From Neospora caninum Liverpool (Eukaryota > Apicomplexa > Conoidasida > Eucoccidiorida > Sarcocystidae), in contig NC_018395.1 of the NCBI RefSeq assembly GCF_000208865.1, positions 1,457,920-1,521,919 of the forward strand: a stretch of 64,000 bases of DNA, written 5' to 3'. Positions 60,601 to 64,000 of this stretch are shown piece after piece. The notes beneath the pieces are model-generated. The model did no database searches, was not told the origin of the DNA, and was given only the letters and a program-made list of their open reading frames with translations. Within the stretch, counting starts at the first letter, position 1, and each line of letters starts with the position of its first letter. A program made the position numbers and the translations under genes.

Positions 60601-61624
60601 TTAACTGCCTGGATCGCCGTCGACAATCTCTATATACGTGTGAACATGCCTGTCTCAACCTGTGTACACGCACATGAATATAATTTCCTGCCTCTCACAA
60701 ATGTGATTATCCGCTCATTTAGACGTCTATCAAGCTTCCGAAGTACTGGTGTGTTTACTAAGTCGCTTAGCTGATCCAAGTATACACCCTTCGCTCAGGT
60801 GGTTATCAGTCTGCTAAGTGCCCTACTAATGAGAGCTGCGGCGTTTTGGACGCTGCCGTAGTGCAACCCCCATCACGACGTAGCCGAGGGCTTACGGAAG
60901 ACGGACTCCACTCCTATTGGGAAAAGGGAGACTTGACTCACCATAGCCTTCTATTTGAAGGCCAGCAGGACCGAACTTTTTACAAATCTCCACCAACGTG
61001 CTGTCAAAAGCTGCCGCTTCGTACAGTGGCAGAACAGTGGACTTGACATAACGGTCCATGATGCCCTGCACCCGTCTTCGGAACGCCCGTTCGCGTGGAG
61101 TTAACAACCTATCAAAATCTAAGAAATCAAGGGCGTAGATTGGGCGACCACCTGAAGCGCATTGACCAGAGAGCAGGCAATTACTAACAACAGAGTTGCA
61201 GCTTCTTTGCAGGGCGTATTACGCAGTGCCCGCACGCATGAGTCACGTGACGAGAAAAAAGCATGCATACACAAAAAGATACACCGTTATACACAAATAC
61301 GCAGGTGCAAGCTCTCGGTCACCTTAGGCTATGAAGCTGAGACTTGGCTGACACTCAGTTTTCAGCTGGTTCGCTGTACATCTAGTGGTAACTTAGAGGC
61401 AGACGAGCAAAAGCCGCTTAAGTGCCATGCTGTCGGTCATGTCTAATGCGTGCAGCTTAGCAAGCGTAGACAGACTATTCCGTCGAACCAGTGCGAACGC
61501 GGGAATCAACGTGTCATCGTAAGACAACGCTTTGGCGGGCTGACGCGAAGCATCAGTGGTTCACTCGACAGGGACGTTCGAGGACGGCTAACTTCTGCGT
61601 ATTACCTCTCTCTCCCTGTTTCAT
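57697..61624 (-). CDS. ACX4-like acyl-CoA oxidase/dehydrogenase
   Basis: Exons on the minus strand: 61624-61606 (tentative), 61151-60942, 60234-60074, 59786-59577, 59395-59191, 58745-58633, 58390-58196, 57780-57697 (TAG), 398 residues. All phases match. Family members oxidise acyl-CoA to trans-2-enoyl-CoA with FAD, the first step of beta-oxidation. Landmarks: [113 protein letters not shown] and TYEGTYDIN, whose Glu is the catalytic base. The pattern follows plant ACX4 more closely than glutaryl-CoA dehydrogenase, the next nearest relative. The protein ends ..AVTGRSAFK, where plant ACX4 continues to a PTS1; no PTS1 or clear PTS2 is present. The first, 19-base exon (MKQGER) is the least certain part. 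Confidence 0.9.
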
Positions 61625-62876
61625 GTCGATGCCTGACTGCCCACGCTGATGCTCATCGCCGCCGCAGTCGTTTCGAGACTTTCCGTCCGAAGTTTTTGGA
61701 CACAAAGTGGACTCACATCCGTTTTTCACCTGCCCAGAAAGCTGGACTAGTCGTCCGTGGGCACGGTTGTTTTCTCTTCGACCCATTTTGCTACGCACAA
61801 CACCAAAAAGTTGGACCAAAGGTTATCTGAAAACGCAAGGCCTCTGTGTCAACAGCCAACAGCTAGCCGAGTTCCCGTACTGCGAAAATCGCGGGTTGTG
61901 TCTGTGCGAGCCGAAAACTTCCCAAGTCAGAGCGAGAGAGCATGCGGGGAAGGCACAGGCAATGAACAGGACGCCCAAACAAAACCCCCCCGTCGCCTCT
62001 GCAAACTCGAAGAGCCCCAGCCCGTCTCTGCGTGTGGTGAGATGGCATTCGGTCAAATTACTCCTTCCCGGTTTGGTACCTCTCAGATTCTCCTCAGCTC
62101 AAGCCAAGGCAACCTTGATTAAAGCGTGTACCATTAGGCATACCGTTATTCGTGATCGTCCGCTGAGCCCTCTCGTGTATGAGGCAAACAGCTTTGTTGA
62201 CCTGCCAGAAAGAAGAGTTTCTTGTTTTGGGGGCATGGGTTATCAGGACGGACCGCCTCGCGATTCAGGAACGCAACGTTCCAAAAAACGGTTTCTGCCG
62301 GGTGTCACTCTACGTGAGACGTATTGCAGACGGCAGGAGTGGTCAGGTGCCCACACAATACCGGAGCCATATCCGTTTTGCTGCTGAAAAAAAGCTGAGC
62401 GGAATTCAAAACGAACCACCCTGTCCTTCAAACCTGACAAGCGGGGCGCTTCTATTTTCTTGCGACTGTGTATGAGTGTGTCTCCCCATTTCCACTTTAC
62501 CTCGATACACGAAACACAAACGCCACGAGTGTTTCTGCATTTCTGGGACATACGAACCAGAGAGTCCTAGTGCCGCAATCTTGCCTTCAGGTCAGACTTA
62601 TCAAGAAGTCCGCAACACTCGTGTGTCGTGGGCACTGAATCGTTCCAAAAAATTCCCATGTGTCGTAGAGGTGCACAGGAAAACGGAACGTGTCGTGCTG
62701 AGCAGCGCGCCGGCTTGTGGGGGCTGGCGCTGTCGTCTACCCCTGAGAAGGACGGAAGCGACTGTTACTCTTCTCTCCGTCTTGTGTAACTGTGGAGCTC
62801 TTGACTGTTCGCATTGTGGCAGAAAATGGCGAATGCGTGCTCGCCGCAGGGTGGGGCGTGACTAGCGGACATGCCC
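61625..62876. other. Spacer between two minus-strand genes
   Basis: Probable 5' region of the ACX4-like gene and 3' UTR of the gene at the right edge. Open frames up to 129 codons here are unsupported. Confidence 0.5.
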
Positions 62877-63503
62877 TCAGAAATCCCGAATCACGGGAAC
62901 ACCCAGATGCATGGCATTCCTCCCTCTGGAAACGATCAGGCCTTTTCACTGACACAGCCCAGTCACGGAACGACGGTCTCTACAGTGATTACAATGAGAA
63001 CCCTTCATCCGCCCACCGGATATCTCTTCGGGAAACGCTGTCGGATTCCCCAGGTACAAGACTACGTACGTGATAATGCTGCCCCATACGGAAAGTTCTA
63101 AAAGCACTTGCTCGCTCCATGTCATGCGTCTGATAGCGTTAATCGGCACAAAACCTATTCTGGACTCTCCCTCTGTCCAGGCAAGGCACACAACCGGCGT
63201 GCTTTCGTAGACCAAGATCAGGTCCGTGGGTCTCTCCACTCTTATGCCCCTGGCACAGCTTGCGTCTACGAGTAACACACTGTCGTTTCCGATCCGAAAA
63301 AAGCGATCGACTCGACATTTGTGAAGCTCCTTAACATGTTTGAATCACCCCTTGGCGATTGCGAAGCGACACAGAGGATAATTGTTGCCTGAAGTTCCCC
63401 TGGTTGCCAATCACTGGAAGTCTCTTTACGGCAATGTTTGGCCCGGCAGATGGCAGAGGTACGCCTCTGCGTCTTTTTCACTTATGTTTTTGCCTCCTCC
63501 GAA
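62877..63503 (-). CDS. C-terminal exons of an unrecognised protein, 5' part unresolved
   Basis: Three minus-strand exons join in phase: 63503-63430, 63279-63070 and 62925-62877 (TGA). They encode 109 residues beginning FGGGKNISEKDAEAY, with a hydrophobic middle (VERPTDLILVYESTP; WTEGESRIGFVPINAI) and ending GRNAMHLGVPVIRDF. Splice sites are good: a pyrimidine-rich acceptor before 63503 (TTTGTCTCACTCCAG), donors GTAAAG and GTACGT, and acceptor GTTTCCAG. Upstream exons must exist; candidate frames lie at about 63640-63913 and the gene may run off the right edge. I do not recognise the family. A competing reading is the plus-strand frame 62871-63101, which I consider weaker. Confidence 0.5.
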
Positions 63504-64000
63504 CTGGAGTGAGACAAACGGAGGAGCGCTCTGGTTGATACCAGCAAGCGGTCGGCGTCTTTCCGCGTCCTGATCTCGTTCGATTGGATTGGGCCGCTTT
63601 CTGCGCCTACATATTCGCGTAGTATGTCCACATCTCGTCCTGTGTAATTACACGCATTTGTTCACGTGGATTGTGTAGAGAGGGCGAGGCAAGATGTCAA
63701 AAGGATGCGCGACACAGTCGGAAACGAATGCACATTATCCATAGCTTCGCCTGGGCGCATGCAGGCCAAGGGATACAACCTCCTCCTTGCGGACGGTGTC
63801 GAATTTCCCGAAAACTCTACACTTGGCAGTTTTCGCAGCACAATGGCACCCGCTTTTAGTTCTTTTCCTTCTCTGTGTCTCCCCTGAGGGTTTACCGCTG
63901 CCACAACTCCCATTTTGAGGCGTGGATATCTGCGTCATCTGCACGCTCGCCGCCCTCCGTAGTGCTTTTTTATGCATGCGCTTCGCGTGAGGCAGTCCAG
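63504..64000. other. Right edge, probable further exons not resolved
   Basis: Open frames occur on both strands at about 63660-63913 (plus: RARQDVKRMRDTVGNE; minus: GKELKAGAIVLRKLPS). The minus one would suit the gene above, but I could not find a phase-consistent chain. Confidence 0.3.

Noticed and set aside
62826..63101. Plus-strand frame MANACSPQ.. then TGA then MPSEIPNHGN..PYGKF
   Set aside because: It starts in a good AAAATGG context, but an in-frame TGA interrupts it and no intron of credible size removes the stop. The minus-strand exon chain on the same DNA has better splice sites.

Overview
This window looks like nuclear DNA of a tissue-cyst coccidian (the Toxoplasma/Hammondia/Neospora group). 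The reasons are GC-rich coding DNA, many short GT-AG introns, Ser/Arg/Glu-rich low-complexity protein tracts, long gene-free spacers of 2 to 4 kb, AT dinucleotide microsatellites in introns, and the gene content. That content includes an apicoplast-type FabH with a very long leader, a peroxisomal import receptor PEX5, and an ACX4-like acyl-CoA oxidase/dehydrogenase. I built exon models by hand from open frames, splice sites and intron phase. Nothing was checked by database search, so the species is an inference.

Layout, left to right. (1) + strand, from before position 1 to 10776: the 3' part of a very large Sen1-like superfamily 1 helicase. (2) 10777-14826: spacer holding two coding-like fragments. 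(3) + strand, 14827-19539: a 949-residue coiled-coil protein that I do not recognise. (4) 19540-23751: spacer. (5) + strand, 23752-27649: a seven-exon PP2C-family phosphatase. (6) + strand, 29538-30353: a single-exon secreted protein of unknown function. (7) + strand, 33061-43954: PEX5 in about 16 exons, its introns rich in (AT)n. (8) - strand, 46319-48275: a four-exon protein of unknown function with 12-residue Glu/Pro/Gln repeats. (9) + strand, 50811-55335: FabH (3-oxoacyl-ACP synthase III). (10) - strand, 57697 to about 61624: an ACX4-like flavoprotein, convergent with FabH. (11) - strand, 62877 to at least 63503: the 3' end of an unrecognised gene that probably runs off the right edge.

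Functionally, three genes bear on fatty acids and organelle targeting. FabH starts type II fatty acid synthesis in the apicoplast. The ACX4-like enzyme performs the first step of short-chain acyl-CoA beta-oxidation. PEX5 is the receptor that would import PTS1-tagged enzymes into peroxisomes. The ACX4-like protein itself ends without a PTS1, so its compartment is open. The other genes concern RNA/DNA helicase activity, phosphatase signalling, a probable cytoskeletal scaffold and a secreted factor. I found no rRNA, tRNA, CRISPR array or insertion sequence.
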